A stretch of 6,404 bases of DNA from Actinomycetota bacterium. GTDB taxonomy: Bacteria > Actinomycetota > Actinomycetes > Nanopelagicales > Nanopelagicaceae. The notes under the pieces were generated by a model. It had not been told where the DNA came from, did no database searches, and saw only the letters and a program-made list of their open reading frames with translations. Position 1 is the first letter of the stretch, and each line of letters opens with the position of its first letter. The position numbers and the translations under genes were made by a program. The stretch spans positions 1-6,404 of the forward strand of contig RGOY01000072.1 of assembly GCA_010028225.1 (NCBI GenBank), given 5' to 3'. This document shows, in pieces, positions 6,267-6,404 of this stretch.

Positions 6267-6279
6267 CTCGCCAAAGAAA

Positions 6280-6362
6280 GCGCGAGTGGCGGAATGGCAG
6301 ACGCGCTGGCTTCAGGTGCCAGTACTCGCAAGGGTGTAGGGGTTCAAGTCCCCTCTCGCGCA
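6280..6362 (+). tRNA. tRNA-Leu (anticodon CAG)
   Basis: The full cloverleaf can be drawn. Acceptor arms are GCGCGAG (6280-6286) and CTCGCGC (6355-6361) with discriminator A6362. A short D stem pairs 6289-6291 with 6302-6304. The anticodon stem CTGGC/GCCAG (6306-6310 with 6318-6322) carries loop TTCAGGT, placing anticodon CAG at 6313-6315. The long variable arm typical of leucine tRNAs has stem ACTC/GGGT (6324-6327 with 6332-6335). The T arm pairs AGGGG with CCCCT around TTCAAGT. It decodes CUG codons. The 3' CCA is not encoded and must be added enzymatically. In M. tuberculosis a tRNA-Leu gene also lies just beyond this kinase/phosphatase cluster, so its position is conserved synteny. Confidence 0.96.
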
Positions 6363-6363
6363 C

Positions 6364-6404
6364 ATGCGAACTAAGGTTTTTGCCCACCGAGGTTCAAGTT
6401 TTGA
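6364..6404 (+). CDS. Glycerophosphodiester phosphodiesterase-like protein, N-terminus only
   Basis: The frame from the ATG at 6364 runs to the window edge and reads MRTKVFAHRGSSF. A basic start, a short hydrophobic strand and AHRG is the classic opening of the GDPD family, where the HRG histidine is catalytic. Such enzymes release glycerol 3-phosphate from glycerophosphodiesters of phospholipid turnover. Only 13 residues are visible, so the family call rests on one motif; the usual PENT motif would follow just outside. The ATG is the only possible start that keeps the motif: a TAG stop lies in frame at 6337-6339 inside the tRNA, with no start codon between. It begins one base after the tRNA discriminator base, so it has no room for its own promoter or ribosome binding site and is probably expressed from the tRNA transcript. 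Confidence 0.6.
   Translation, partial: MRTKVFAHRGSSF

Noticed and set aside
1..6404. Defence system, mobile element, CRISPR array or riboswitch
   Set aside because: All long open frames are accounted for by conserved housekeeping families, no gap exceeds about 95 bases, and no direct-repeat array, transposase, integrase or terminal inverted repeat was seen.

Overview
This 6.4 kb window is an ordinary but compact chromosomal segment of an actinobacterium. The diagnostic evidence is the order crgA - trpG - pknB - pstP - tRNA-Leu. This is a shortened form of the cell-division and Ser/Thr-kinase cluster found close to oriC in Mycobacterium, Streptomyces and relatives. By eye the base composition is around or a little under half G+C, low for that phylum. 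Intergenic gaps are very short: the longest is about 95 bases and most are about 36. Together these suggest a streamlined, possibly free-living planktonic lineage, but this is inference and the species cannot be named.

Layout, left to right. Positions 1-660 (minus) encode an OmpR/PhoB-class response regulator close to mycobacterial PhoP/TrcR, cut at its C-terminus by the window edge. Positions 752-2851 (minus) encode a 699-residue membrane iron-sulfur oxidoreductase of the mycobacterial EtfD (Rv0338c) type, probably passing electrons from electron-transfer flavoprotein to menaquinone. Positions 2947-3204 (minus) encode the small division protein CrgA. Positions 3240-3812 (plus) encode a TrpG/PabA glutamine amidotransferase divergent from crgA. 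Positions 3849-5435 (minus) encode the PASTA kinase PknB, overlapped by its phosphatase PstP (5428-6243, minus). Divergent from pstP is tRNA-Leu(CAG) (6280-6362, plus). It is followed one base later by the ATG of a glycerophosphodiester phosphodiesterase-like gene that runs off the right edge.

How the genes fit together. PknB (sensor kinase with three extracellular PASTA repeats) and PstP (PP2C phosphatase) form a translationally coupled kinase/phosphatase pair expected to control cell-wall synthesis and division, with CrgA as a divisome partner. The usual intervening genes (pknA, pbpA, rodA) and the FHA genes normally found between pstP and the tRNA are absent here. The EtfD-like enzyme and the response regulator are not usual members of this cluster.

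Expression signals. Three genes (etfD-like, crgA, pstP) have a TANNNT hexamer exactly six bases before the ATG and no Shine-Dalgarno sequence, consistent with leaderless transcripts. In contrast, trpG has a strong Shine-Dalgarno site and the response regulator a moderate one. A perfect DnaA box lies upstream of the etfD-like gene. I found no mobile element, CRISPR array, riboswitch or convincing intrinsic terminator, and no clear sign of a new defence or mobile system.
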